Assembly: GCF_902459465.1 (NCBI RefSeq)
Contig: NC_047082.1
Location: 9,031,407-9,095,406, forward strand
Length of the DNA: 64,000 nt
Source of the DNA: Asterias rubens
Taxonomy: Eukaryota; Echinodermata; Asteroidea; Forcipulatida; Asteriidae
Reading direction: 5' to 3'
The notes under the pieces are model-generated. The model made no database searches and was not told the origin of the DNA. It was given only the letters and a program-made list of their open reading frames with translations. Below are positions 1 through 10,727 of the stretch, piece by piece (the first letter of the stretch is position 1; every line of letters begins with the position of its first letter). The position numbers were made by a program, and so were the translations under genes.

Positions 1-291
1 TTATTTGAAAAATTTGTGTATGACGACCACGATAAAATTTAGCCCACCATTTTCCCGTCGACAGGACCAAGCCCCTTCTGACTTTTTGAAACTACTCGCT
101 GTGTAATTTTGTTGTTTGTGGGCGCGCGTGGGGATCGGAGATGCCAAACGGATTCGGTCATTCTTTGTTGTTGAACGAAGAACGACAAGAGCGCGCTCAC
201 TGCTACCCTTTGAAAACACGCGCTCTGATATAAATGCAAAGATCTTTGGATTGGCCGCGCGAACACGCTGGTTCAGCCATAGGGTCACGTG
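1..291. other. No gene recognised; window edge
   Basis: This stretch has no reading frame that resembles a known family and no convincing splice-site pattern. The long minus-strand frame that crosses it continues into the neighbouring foldback element, so I treat it as chance. It includes GC-rich patches near 119-130 and 250-262. Confidence 0.5.
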
Positions 292-668
292 CTTAAAGGA
301 ACACGTTGCCTTGGATCGGTCGAGTTGGTCTTTGAAAAGCGTGTGTAACCGTTTGTTATGAAATGCACATGGGTAAAAAGATGTTGTAAAAGTAGAATAC
401 AATGATCCACACAAACATGCCTCGAAATTGCACGGTTTTCCTTTTACCCCGTCGACTAACACGGTGGGCCATTTATGGGAGTCAGATTGGTCGACCTTGT
501 TGGTTCACACAGTAAAGGGCAAACCGCGCAATTTCGAGGCAAACTTGTGTGGATCATTGTATTCTACTTTTAAAACATCTTTCTAACCATATGCATTTTA
601 TAACAAACGGTTACAAACGCTTTTTATAGACCAACTCGTCCGATCAAAGGCAACGTGTTCCTTTAAGC
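292..668. repeat. Foldback (long inverted-repeat) element
   Basis: Two arms of about 165 bp face each other: the left runs from about 292 to 456 and the right from about 505 to 668, around a centre of roughly 50 bp. The outer ends read TTAAAGGAACACGTTGCCTT on the left and its complement on the right. The inner ends contain CCTCGAAATTGC and GCAATTTCGAGG. No transposase is present, so it is a non-autonomous foldback/MITE-like element. From memory I associate this sequence with dispersed repeats in several marine invertebrate genomes; that is recall, not a search. Confidence 0.85.
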
Positions 669-912
669 TTTACGTCAATCACATTCCAAAGGCACCTTTG
701 ACCCCTTGTCTAAAAAGTTGCCTAATTGTGATGTAAGGTTTATCTATGATTTTGTTTAAAAAAAATTTGGGGGATAATAAATTTAATGTGTTTTCACATA
801 ATGAATAATCAAATTGAAACGGACTAGAAGTAATCGATCATTGTTACAAAGACCGTGAGCAAACTAAACTTCGCACAATGGCATCTACAGAGCTTTGCAG
901 CTCGTCCAGCTG

Positions 913-1188
913 TCATTTTATACCCTTTACCATCGAGGAGACGGTTTCCTGATTTGCTGAGACCGTTTCTTCCAACTGGTCTACCCTCCGTCGTGTTTCG
1001 CTCAGTTCATAGGAGACGGTTTCCTGATTTGCTGAGACCGTTTCTTCCAACTGATCTACCTTCCGTCGTGTTTCGCTCAGTTCATAGGAGACGGTTTCCT
1101 GATTTGCTGAGACCGTTTCTTCCAACTGGTCTACCTTCCGTCGTGTTTCGCTCAGTTCATAGGAGACGGTTTCCTGGTTGCTGTCCAG
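913..1188 (-). CDS. Possible terminal exon encoding a 25-residue coiled-coil repeat
   Basis: A 75-bp unit is repeated at 937, 1012, 1087 and 1162 (the last unit partial). Because 75 is 25 codons, the frame stays open through every unit. On the minus strand each unit encodes a segment like ETVSANQETVSYELSETRRK followed by VDQLE, rich in E, Q, R and K with regularly spaced V and L, as expected for a coiled coil; 25 residues can be read as 7+7+11. The minus frame is preceded by an acceptor-like AATTTCAG just upstream of 1188 and ends in a stop at 913 after VKGIK. No upstream exons were found in the window. The plus strand is also open (855-1193), but its translation is rich in R, P and F and looks artefactual. 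This could be an exon, a pseudo-exon or a minisatellite. Confidence 0.35.
   Translation of the reverse strand: MDSNQETVSYELSETRRKVDQLEETVSANQETVSYELSETRRKVDQLEETVSANQETVSYELSETRRRVDQLEETVSANQETVSSMVKGIK
937..1186. repeat. 75-bp tandem repeat (about 3.3 units)
   Basis: The start motif GGAGACGGTTTCCTG recurs at exactly 75-bp spacing at 937, 1012, 1087 and 1162. Units differ by only a few substitutions (for example CTGGTC versus CTGATC), which implies recent expansion or homogenisation. Confidence 0.95.
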
Positions 1189-1189
1189 G

Positions 1190-2060
1190 CTGAAATTATT
1201 AGGTTGTTATTATTATTATTTTTAACTAGACTGGGAAAAAGTACAACTATAAACCTAAACCAAAATGTACGTTTTACCTCAAAATAATTTGTGGCCGAAT
1301 ACGTCTCGTTTTTTGAGAAGTTGCGTGACTTATAACAATCGCCGTGTAATAAATCATAACGAGAGTGTATTGTTAAGAATTCAGGACATAATTCTTGCTC
1401 CTCGAACGCAGGAAGGTTTTGGTTGTGAGTTATAAAATTACCGGATCACACGATGTCTTCAAAAAATACACAATAAATCACAGCCTCATCGTTTGAAATC
1501 TGTCTTGTATACACCCTACAATGTAATTACTCAAAAGTAACTTTGGGTTTGCAAGAAAGGATAATAGGTTTGGCGAATGAATTGTTGTCAAATTCGTGCC
1601 TAAGTCATGGGGAAACCTGTCGCCCGGAGATACTGTCCCCATTGTGATAAAGAACGTGCGTTCCATGAGGATGAATCAAAAGAGGGCGCTAATAGTTTGT
1701 ACTCAGTATGGGGGGGGGGCACATTATGGCAACCGTTGTATTAAAGTTGTAGCAGAAGTTTAGGAGCAAGAACATCTGACGTCACACTTCGAGGCTCGTG
1801 AATAACGCCAGAGACCTGTCTCCAGACCGGCTTGTATTTTCACCTCAAATTATATTGCGGACGTGACAGCAGTGTACTGTTTGAGCACATGGAAAGCTAA
1901 TGTCACTGCACGTTTACAATGATACTATTGTATCAAATGGAATCAAAACTACAAAAATGGTTTTAACAAAGCACTTTTAGAAGAAAAAAACCCTCGATTT
2001 TAACACAGGAAATGAAGAAAACAAAGTTGGAGTAACTAATCTCGTTGTCCGTTGTAACTC
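1190..2060. other. Intergenic, nothing recognised
   Basis: This 870-bp stretch is AT-rich with a poly-G run near 1710. I see no exon or structured repeat that I can support. The part next to 2,060 probably holds the 3' UTR of the first ENPP gene (minus strand). Confidence 0.5.
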
Positions 2061-5000
2061 TTACAATTGAAGAACAAAGAATTTTGCAAAAATGGTTCCC
2101 ATGTAGATGAAGGCCGTGTAGCAGCCGTTGAGGGCAGTAGCACCACATGTGACCGTGACTCTCGTAGGATGTTCAGATACCAACATATCTTTGTAGGTGT
2201 TTCTTGAGCCATTGTTCGGCGCTGGCACAACGCCAAGAATCTCACACATTAAAGAGTAAATATTCACCTGGAATGAAACAATATTTTGAAATATTGTTAA
2301 TTTCCAAAATGTTTACATTGTCAAGGAATATTTTTATTATAATTATTTTTTTCAAAAACAACAAGTCATTATTAGTGGTTGCTAAGAGCAAGCTCAAGTG
2401 CGCACATGTTAGTCGACTACTGACCAGTAACGTACATGCACAATGACCCACTTACTCGAACGACTAGTTTGGAAGTCTAGTCAACCATTGCCTTCCGCGT
2501 TTTCACTTTAGTGTCACTGGTTCCCCTTTTCGCTTTCCACATGTTAGCATGGAACAGGTTTTTGGGACCAGTGAAGAAACCATTGTCCCGAGGCTCGTTC
2601 CAAATGGACAGTAGTCAACCAATGGTCGACCAGCCCGGGTTCGAGTCAAAATAGTCAACATTAAACCATGGTGCACGCTCGAACTTTCTCTAAATATTCT
2701 TACCGATTCAAAATGATTGGCGAGGTATCCATGTCTGAAGCTAGGTCCCTGAGCGTAGAACAAAGACTTCATTGTCATGTCGTCATTGTCGTAACCATGA
2801 CCTGCTGCTGACACATTGTCAACTCTCTGTAGAATGAAAGTTATCAAATCAAAAATTCCATCGGTGGAGTCCAGATATATTGTTCAAAAACACTGGACCC
2901 CTTTGTTAATTGTCAGAGACCTTCTCTCTTGGTTTCTCGCAACATATGCATAAAATAACAAACCTGTGAAAATGTTGGCCCAATTGGTCATTGAAGGTGC
3001 AGCTAGACTTTGGTAATAATATGCCTGTGATTTTTGAAAAACATGTGATTTTTTCTGGAAACAATAATAATAATTTTAATAATAATACAGCATTTATAAA
3101 GCGCACTAAATCTGTGGAACATTCAAAGGCGCTGGTCAAAGAACAAGAAGAAAACTTCGCTCAATATCTGCAAAGGCTAATCTGAAGAGATGGGTTTTGA
3201 GAGAATGTTGGAATCGAGAGATGTCATGTGTGTCCTTGAGATGTTGAGGCAGAAAGTTCCAGAGGCGGGGTGAAATGTTACTGAATGCCCTGTCCCCATA
3301 GCTGGATAAACGGGTCAGAGGAACATAGAGCATGCTGCCCTCAGACCCGGCCTGACACTACGGGGCTGAATCATGTTCTGTATGTAGGTAGGGGATAGCC
3401 CATGGGGTGCCTTGAATGTCAGAAGGATGATCTTGTATTGGATTCTGGAATGAATGGGTAACCAGTGGAGATTGTGTAAAATAGGAGAAATGTGTGAAGA
3501 TATTTTGGTACCGGTCAGTAATCTTGCTGCGGCATTTTGGACAGATTGTAGGTGATGAAGTGTGAACTACCGATTATACACTGCTTAATTTAAACACATC
3601 GGTGTATATTAATATTGGCATCCCCGATGCAAATTTAATATCTACTAACTATTTGACAATGTTGCTCATTTCATACCATGGAGAATGTGAATAATAAGTT
3701 ATAAGAATTATCTTACCGGAAACATAGTCCATCCTATGTCCATGTACCCAATCAGAGCCAGATTTCGTGGGTTGTTACCGTAGTGAAATCTTGAAGGAAA
3801 CTCTTCTTTCTTAAAGATGTTGATCGATGGATGGGCACGTGACAGGGTGCTGTACACCTATTGGTCGGGAATTCACAAGCAAACATTGTTAGTGAAAATG
3901 TGTACCCTGTATCGACTTCATTTTAGTGCTGTGCGTGAGTGGGAGAGTTTCTGTTTTTGCTTTTGTTCTAGTTCTCGACGTTTCAACAAGGCCTGTTCTG
4001 TGGCCTTCATGTGGAGATTCGTCAATTCTTATTGTTAAACATTCACAAGCAACTAATTCATCTGTTAGTTGTATGTCTTTAGCGAATTAGATAAACATAA
4101 ACATTTAAGCCCGATTAAATAATTATACCATTCCCATGAAATATGTAAATTCCGTATAGCGCATGCGCACACACATTTTGGTTGGCCAAAATTAGGGAAC
4201 ATTGCGCTGTTTTGTATGCGGCTCAAGGCGGCGTGAAACAGAGGCAATGGTACGTCCGTGTAATACACATCTCCATAGCTTTTGCCAACCACTAGAGGGT
4301 CTGTCTGCATATGTAATGTAATTTGCTTATTTTTATTGGAAAGGTCATAGGTTACCTCCTCAAGTGCGCCCTGTACAGGTTGAATCTGAAATATTGACCC
4401 ACCGTCGGAAACGAGCATACCCACTTTCGATTCGTCGATGTAATCAAACAAAGAAAGTGCCTTATCGCCGGAGATCTTAGCCATTCCATGATCACTCGCT
4501 ACAATGAAGTTTAAATTGTCTCCAACATTTGAATCTACCGCTATCTTGGCTAGAATATAACTTATAAGTTCGTTGACTTCACCAGCCACCCTTTCCGTTT
4601 CTTCACTGAAACCCGTATAGTGGAGAGCATCGTCGAGCTTCCCGACGTACAAGAAAACAACATCCAAGTTATCTTCATAGAGCCAGTCAAAGACCACTTC
4701 TGCGCGATCTATGAGGTTTTGGTACACCTTGGTGGAGTACCCGATGTAGCAATTAGGAAGGATGCCGTCGATCGGCGTTTGACCCCCGGGATACATGAAG
4801 CTGCCCGCGCTAAGACCCTGAGTGATTGCCGTGATCCAGAGCGGCTCACCGGCAAAGTTAAACCACCACGTGGAATTCATAGTTTCGCTCCATCCACCTG
4901 TCATTTCGTGTGTGGCTGCGTCAAAGGCTAAGTTATGGACAACACCGTGACTTTCAACGTAGAGACCTGCAAAAACAGACAAGTAAATTAAAGTTTCTGG

Positions 5001-7058
5001 TGAACAAAATATGATGTTATCTGACTTTAAACTTCAAAACATGCGTTTCAGTATTGATCTGAATCCGATTCCTGTGAGGCCTAGCCCATTTGAGGGTCAG
5101 TTTTTGTTAACCACTTCCGGGTCATTCTGATCCAGAAATGATCCAGAGTCTCCTGGATCCAAAACCCGGGTCAATCTGACCCGCGAATGGTCGGAGCGTA
5201 ATATACCAATTAATTTGTTATTAATACAAATAATTATGTGCAACTACTTGTTTTATTCTGGGTTTGTACAACTCAGCAGTGATCAAAATTAATTGCATGA
5301 AAATTACTCTAAAAATCGGATGTTTTAAAAATTAAAAACGTGAATTTCTTTGTGTTAATGGTGTGTGAAGCCTTGCATGGTGTGGAGAATTAGAGTACCT
5401 ATAAATGTATATATGAATAGTAAACTTGCGGGTACAACCAAGTGTAGAATCTCCTTTGAAGGAGTGGTGGCTCTGAAAATGAGACAGTTTGGTCTCGACG
5501 TTTCGAAACAGTATACTCTAATCGTACCCACCAGTAGCGATGGAGAACATGCTGGGTGCTGACTTAGTAACAAAGACACCGTCCAACCATTCAGCGCGGA
5601 CCCCATTCTGTGCAATCTTGTCCAGGGCCGGCATCTCGTACCCAAGACGGTCCCATCGGAGTCCATCCACGAGGAGAAATAGGATCTTCTCCTAAAAAAA
5701 TGTTGATCAAAATAGTTCTCAAGATGTCGAATGACAGCATCATCTAAAAGGCAACTATTTATAGCTCATGCCTATAATATTGTAAAGCTGGACGTTACTT
5801 TAACAACATCCAAGAATTGTCAGGGACAGCACCAAATTGAAAGCAGTTGCAGCATAACCAGTGATTCTACATGGCCCGATTTCAAAGAGCTACCGAGCAC
5901 AAAAAATTGCTCAGCATGAAATTTCTTCCTTTACTTGATAACAACAAAATTACCAACCAAATTTCTTTCTGTTGCATATTGCTTGTTACTGGTATTCAGC
6001 TGTTGTTTGATCATCCTGAAAATCGCGTGGGCATTTGGTTGGTAGCCTAATCTTGTTTTATTAGGCACAAATTTCATGCTAAGCAAATATTTGTGCTTAG
6101 CATGAAATTGGGCCCTGGTGTACTATTTGAAGAGGCCGGGGGAAGTGTATTAAATCTAGTGTAGCATACAAGTTGGAGTTTGATTTCAAAATGACGAACA
6201 CGCGTGCAGCCATTGCTTATCCCAAAACGACTCTGAACCTTTTTCTGCCAGCTGTTTTTGTTTTTGCGAACTTTAGTCTAGCACCCTGACCCGACGTACA
6301 TGTTCATGTTTTGTAAATATTCTTATCAGAATAATGATCACACTTCTTAAAGGAACTGGGCACGTTTTGTAACTGTCAAAGGACTAGTGTTCTTCACTTG
6401 TGTGTATCCCCAAGATGCATACAAAACCATATCTGTGGGAATTTAGGCTCAGCTGGTCATCGAAGTTGTAAAAAAAAATGGGGGGGTACCCTTATCGCAA
6501 AAATTGTGTGTGCTGTCAGATGCCTGAAAAGGGGGCTCCAGGCCCGAAGTCTTTATCGGACTTAATTATTTTAGTAAGAAATTATTTTGAGTAATTACCA
6601 ATAGGATCCAGTGCCTTAAACTGTTTGGAAATCAGTTCAACCCTGACCCGGCACAACTCAGCCCCAACTCCGTATTATGACATTGCATCGGGTAAAATAA
6701 TAAAACAAAAAAATAGTTATTTTCGTCCAAGTATTGCCTTTTTCGGCTTCGGCTTCGGTGTCGGATTCGGCTCAGGCTAGCTAGGCCCCAGTTGTTTTGA
6801 CTCTATGCGTGCTATGCGTGATATGCGTTCAGGGATTCAGACCAGCGAACGTTCGAGCCTGTAGTCGAGTCCAAAGCCAAAGCCGACGGAAAACAGACTG
6901 ATCTTTTACGCAACATACACAATATTGGTTCCTTATCACGTATAACCGACTTACGACACCCAGCAAGAATTACATGTACATACCGTTGGTGTTTTTTGTT
7001 GGCTGTTAACCAATGAAGTCAGAAGAACGAGTAGGCCTAGACAAAACGCCTTGTCCAT
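2061..7058 (-). CDS. ENPP4/5-like ectonucleotide phosphodiesterase, paralogue 1
   Basis: Six coding exons join in frame to 438 residues: 6984-7058, 5532-5691, 4356-4966, 3717-3857, 2704-2826 and 2061-2267. Exon 1 encodes a signal peptide (MDKAFCLGLLVLLTSLVNS). Later landmarks are VDGLRWDRLG (first metal Asp), VTKSAPSMFSIATGLYVESH (nucleophile loop), LDDALH and SDHGM (metal Asp/His pairs), GHGYDN (last metal His) and PAPNNGS near the C-terminus. The protein ends in a hydrophobic stretch with almost no tail, so it is membrane- or GPI-anchored outside the cell. ENPP enzymes hydrolyse phosphodiester or pyrophosphate bonds of nucleotides or lipids using two zinc ions. Here the usual nucleophile Thr is Ser and the following Asn is Ser. 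Human ENPP4 and ENPP5 are of similar length. The exon structure matches the two paralogues downstream; the exact substrate is unknown. Confidence 0.9.
3066..3545 (-). mobile_element. LINE 3' end (L2/CR1-like), truncated
   Basis: On the minus strand a frame at 3136-3333 encodes the typical end of a non-LTR reverse transcriptase polyprotein: PLTRLSSYGDRAFS, then PRLWNFLPQHLKD and LKTHLF. It is followed by a short 3' UTR with GCGCTTTATAAATGCTG and an ATT-rich tail at 3060-3090, as in L2/CR1 elements. It lies within intron 4 of ENPP paralogue 1 and is 5'-truncated. The family assignment is from recall of these motifs. Confidence 0.7.
5455..5530. repeat. Copy of the CTGAAGA...GAAAC dispersed element abutting a splice donor
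   Basis: The minus strand just inside the intron after ENPP exon 2 reads ACGATTAGAGTATACTG, then TTTCGAAACGTCGAGACC, matching the core of the element at 10730-10870. The element begins within a few bases of the GT donor at 5530-5531, so an insertion may have supplied or replaced the intron start. Confidence 0.55.
5910..6120. repeat. Dispersed 'GCTTAGCATGAAATT' repeat copy
   Basis: The segment contains the complementary pieces GCTCAGCATGAAATTTC and GCTTAGCATGAAATTGGGCC plus a central part resembling 45200-45430 and 63880-64000 (slow decay of a TTGCTTGTTACTGGTATTCAGC motif). It lies in intron 1 of ENPP paralogue 1. Confidence 0.55.
6350..6616. repeat. MITE family I copy (degenerate)
   Basis: The ends read TTAAAGGAACTGGGCACG and AATAGGATCCAGTGCCTTAA. 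Internal motifs AACTGTCAAAGGACTAGTG, GGCTCAGCTGGTCATCGAAG and TTTTGAGTAATTACC match the full-length copies at 52384 and 54971. It lies in intron 1 of ENPP paralogue 1. Confidence 0.75.
6739..6893. repeat. Palindromic element with CGGCTTCGG termini
   Basis: The left end is TTTTTCGGCTTCGGCTTCGG and the right end carries the complementary GCCAAAGCCGACGGAAAA. It belongs to the same loose group as 49890-50018 and 53478-53622, short inverted repeats built on (A/G)CTTCGGCT. Confidence 0.6.
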
Positions 7059-8080
7059 CTTTATAGCGGCACTTAAAACTGTGTTGCGAATTGTGGGGAC
7101 AAAACAGTAGCCTGGGTCCAAGACGTCACTATCTCATACTTATGTATCGTGATACCTCGACAGAGGGCGCGCTTTGCTCTTGAAATCATTTTCGGTTGAC
7201 ACTGTCGGGGTGCATTTATTAGGCCTACAACTAAATAAACTACCATAATAACCAATGCCAATTAATGCTACATTATTTCAAAATATTTAAAGTGTCTCAG
7301 TCTCTTGAAAATCAGATATTTTTTCAAACAATTCCAGATTTCTTTCTTAATTTTTGGTAGGTCAGCAGTTTGGAGTTTTTGCTAATAATAATTACATGAA
7401 GAAAAAAACACCCTCGAAAATAATTATTATTTTTTTTTTCCCAAACCTACTCGCTGTCAGTTTCCATGAGGCATTCCTCCCCTTCCCACGCCAAAATAAG
7501 TAACTTTAAAGCTTAATACAAAAATTATCAAAAGTTGATGAAGCACAGAACCACCCCCCCCCCCCCCTCCCCTCCCAACGTTCGGATAGATGATTATCAT
7601 TTACACAGCCTATTAATTGCATGACAATAAAAACGTTCTTATTCAACACATTTTGAGGGCCTCCCTACGCATTATGATAGTCAGCTTGGAACCACTGTGC
7701 GTGAAACACTCAACTCTAAGCCAATCAAAAGCCAGTATGGGTGTTATAAAAATATAATTATGTTTATCGATATTGCCTGGTAACTGGAGGCGGTTCGAAT
7801 CATAACTATTATATCTTATAGCTCTGTACTTTGATTGTCAAACCATGGGCTGTGATGATGTTGCGAAAGAAAGGTCTGTATTAATAATTAATAAACCCAT
7901 AATATTAACAACTGCGCGTGCGCACCTCAGCATGTTGCACGGGTTTTTCCCATGAACTTGCAATTATAATTGCCCTTTCCACGCAATAAGAGAACATTTT
8001 TACTCTGACTCTCCATCGAAGGCAGAACGTTTTCCGTTGGTGTTTTCTATTTTTCATAAAATTCAACCAAGACTGGGAAA
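7059..8080. other. Divergent intergenic region between ENPP 1 and the kinase gene
   Basis: About 1 kb separates the start codons of the minus-strand ENPP gene and the plus-strand kinase, so both promoters must lie here unless there are distant first exons. I see AT-rich tracts (near 7380-7440 and 7850-7910), a poly-C run at 7554-7572 and no clear TATA box at a fitting distance. Confidence 0.5.
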
Positions 8081-8914
8081 ATGGCCTCATCAAAACTGTC
8101 ATCCGAGTTCTCTGAGCTGAAATTTGTGGGTGAAGGGGCCTTCGGCAAGGTCTATCGTGGTAAGGAGAAATCCTCGGGAAAGATCTGCGCTCTGAAGGTT
8201 TTAGCAGGATCCATATCAGCTAATCAGAGAGAAATCGACGCGCTTCAGCAAATCCCTGCGCATGAAAACATCGTTAAGTATATAAGATTATTCTTCACTG
8301 AAAACCAAGAGTTGTGTTTGGTGATGGAGTACTGCAGTGGTGGTACTCTGAATAAATATTTGGTGTCCCATCGTGAACTAGAGCCAAGTCGTGATCTTCG
8401 CTTCATGAGGCAAATCGCCTCTGCCGTTGCCTTTCTGCATCGCTTTGGCGTAGCCCATCGTGACTTGAAACCGGATAACATTTTACTCTCCGACAATGGT
8501 ACCTTGAAAGTTGCTGATTTCGGTTTGGCCAAGATTATTACCGATTCAAAAGGCGGCGGCAATCTGCTCGGTTACTACATGGGCACAAAATGCGGCACTC
8601 CTTATTTCACGGCACCAGAAGTGCGCTCGGGGCACTACACCGTCAAATCAGATGTGTTTTCTATGGGGGTTATTTTTGCCTGCATTTTGCAACGTACAGT
8701 GATATCAACAGCCCGCGATGGGGACAAAGCAGTCGCTTTACTCTCCACAAAGCCGATCGGAGAAGCTTTGTGCCTCGACCCGTCGACCAAGTTCTTACTT
8801 CCAAAGGACCTCAACATCAGCCAAGAAATTCGCACTTTGGTTGAACGGATGCTAGAGTGCTCTCCGAGCGATCGTCCGGCTGCTGATGGAGTAAAGTCTA
8901 AACTTGGTGCGTAG
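8081..8914 (+). CDS. Serine/threonine protein kinase, PDIK1L/STK35-like, single exon
   Basis: An uninterrupted 277-residue frame is almost exactly one protein kinase domain. Motifs in order: glycine-rich loop GEGAFGKV (17-24), ATP-anchoring Lys 39 in CALKV, the probable partner Glu 51, catalytic HRDLKPDN (126-133), metal-binding DFG (146-148), activation segment CGTPYFTAPE (171-180), then GHYTVKSDVFSMG and the conserved Arg of SDRPAAD. All catalytic residues are present, so it should be active. The GHYTxKxD segment and overall layout resemble the PDIK1L/STK35 (CLIK1) group, which is nuclear/actin-associated in vertebrates; this placement is less certain than the kinase call. The start ATG has A at -3 and G at +4. 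It has no introns, unlike its neighbours, and no extra domains. It points away from ENPP paralogue 1. Confidence 0.92.
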   Translation: MASSKLSSEFSELKFVGEGAFGKVYRGKEKSSGKICALKVLAGSISANQREIDALQQIPAHENIVKYIRLFFTENQELCLVMEYCSGGTLNKYLVSHRELEPSRDLRFMRQIASAVAFLHRFGVAHRDLKPDNILLSDNGTLKVADFGLAKIITDSKGGGNLLGYYMGTKCGTPYFTAPEVRSGHYTVKSDVFSMGVIFACILQRTVISTARDGDKAVALLSTKPIGEALCLDPSTKFLLPKDLNISQEIRTLVERMLECSPSDRPAADGVKSKLGA

Positions 8915-9940
8915 AGGGGGGGAGTTGGAGCCTGGAGTCTTATTAGGTGAGTAACTATTTAAACACACTATAGGAAGAAATATGAGGAAATTATACATAC
9001 TTGGCAACCCTTACACCGATAATTTAACAGTACTACATGATCATGTGTTTCACGATCGGTGCTTGGAGGGTGTGGCTAATGGCTTCTTGTGTGGAATTGA
9101 ACTCACAGTATGTGCACAACCCCCTAATCTAGAGCAATCTCCAATTCAATTCGTAGTACACTATAAGCAATGATAATATGATACTGATGATACCAATATA
9201 AAAAGTGAGTATCAAACAAGGCTACGATAGGCTTAGGCTTGATGTGGGGAACCGCCCTAGATACAAAACAAGTTAACAAAGACAAACAAACAAACAACCA
9301 AACAAACAAACAAAACAAAAACGGACATGATAGAATGACCGCCGGACCGGGCGTGTCCGGTGTCGAAAAACAAACCAAATAAGAATCCTAGTATGTGCAA
9401 AGGGGTAGAGCAAATTATATTGCATATGGAGGGTTAATAATTTGCAATGATTCCATGTTGTTTTCTGGTTTGGTTGTTTACAGTAAATCATCCACTCTAC
9501 TATTGCGAAGAACAGCTATACCGACTCCAAGATTAAACTAGAGAGGAGACTGCGTAGTCAAGATGGCTGATTCCTCAGAGCCCCACAGTCGTGTTGGAGT
9601 TTTATTATTTAGCGTATGGCTATTAGAAACTCAGATATAATCATGCTAACTCATTAATACTAACTGTTAAAGGACGTATTTAACTTGTTCTTGTTCAATT
9701 AGAACACAACAAATAAAGTCATTGTTTATCGTTTTCATTATGACTGTGTTAAATAATTTGCCACAACTTGCTTGAAATACATCAATTAAAATCTTAATTA
9801 TTGAAAATAAAATACACCAGTCCAACAAAACAAGAAAAGAAAAAAAACTAAATTTATTTACGCCCAATTCACCTGTAGTGCGTTGCCTATAATTTGTCCG
9901 AAGAAATATGGCTATAATGAATCTAGTGTGAATAATGTGT
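8915..9940. other. Intergenic; probable kinase 3' UTR then low-complexity DNA
   Basis: No exon is recognised. A CAAA/CAAAC microsatellite-like run lies at about 9283-9320. Further along the DNA is AT-rich with no motif I can name. Confidence 0.5.
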
Positions 9941-9941
9941 T

Positions 9942-10045
9942 ACAGTGGTCCAGTGATTAGAGTATAAATGACTTGCAATAACAAGGTTGTGGGTTCGAAT
10001 CCTGCCAAGCTAACCACTGATTTCACACTGACTAGGATAAGTATT
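9942..10045 (+). repeat. tRNA-derived SINE fragment
   Basis: The stretch has an RNA polymerase III B-box (GGTTCGAATCC, about 9992-10002) preceded by an A-box-like TGGTCCAGTGATTAGAG and a tRNA-like spacing. There is no complete cloverleaf, so it is a SINE head rather than a functional tRNA. A close relative lies at 38685-38765 on the other strand. Confidence 0.65.
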
Positions 10046-10165
10046 GTCAATTGTGTTACTGAATCACAAGTTATTTATTTGTGCAATGATCACAAACGGT
10101 AAACATTGTTTGTATGAAAGAGATTGGCTGTTGACAGTTTTTGTCCCCTTGTGGGCTTTGCCAAG

Positions 10166-10520
10166 TTCCCTTAAAGGGAAGGTACACGTTTGGTAGTTAC
10201 TCAAAACAAATATTAACCTAAAAACTGACTTGGTAATGACTCGGGCATTGGAGAGCTGTTGATAGTATAAAACATTGTGGGAAACAACTCCCTCTGAAGT
10301 AACGTAGTTTTCGAGAAAGAGGTTATTTCTCACTAAAATAATAAAAGACTTCTAGCTAGAAGTCCAACAAGGGTGTCTTTTCTTTCATCATTTTCTCGCA
10401 ACTTTGATGACCGATTGAGCCCAAATTTTCACAGGCTTATTATTTTATGCTTATGATGGGATACACTAAGTGAGAAGACTGCTCTTTGACAATTACCAAA
10501 CGTGTACCTTCCCTTCAACG
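10166..10520. repeat. MITE family I subfamily with AAGGTACACGTTTGGTA ends
   Basis: Terminal inverted repeats are TTAAAGGGAAGGTACACG(TTTGGTA) and (TACCAAA)CGTGTACCTTCCCTTCAA. The interior matches MITE family I (TTGATAGTATAAAACATTGT, CTCCCTCTGAAGTAACG, CGCAACTTTGATGACCGATT), so the two share a body but differ at the tips. Confidence 0.85.
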
Positions 10521-10727
10521 GGAAAATCATAAACAAACAAACCTCAGATTGTTAGTGTACACAAGAAGTCAACAATTTCTCGATTTTGCAAAACATTAGT
10601 GCGATATAGTCCTAAATTCCAAATTCTAATTATACTGAATACATTTTCTGGTGAAAAACGCAGTCATAATAGTTTGTATAGTAGTCCTTATGTTTGTTGT
10701 AGAATTTGAAATATTGCATGGTGGAAG

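Noticed and set aside
1-462. 153-residue minus-strand open frame at the window start
   Set aside because: More than a third lies in the foldback element, and the other arm of the same element yields similar residues; no family resemblance.
855-1193. Plus-strand frame through the 75-bp repeat
   Set aside because: It is the mirror of the coiled-coil frame; composition (R/P/F-rich) looks artefactual and there is no start or splice context.
9942-10045. Possible tRNA gene
   Set aside because: A- and B-boxes are present but no full cloverleaf or anticodon arm can be drawn; similar copies elsewhere show it is a SINE. The same holds for 37836, 38685, 46741 and 54528.
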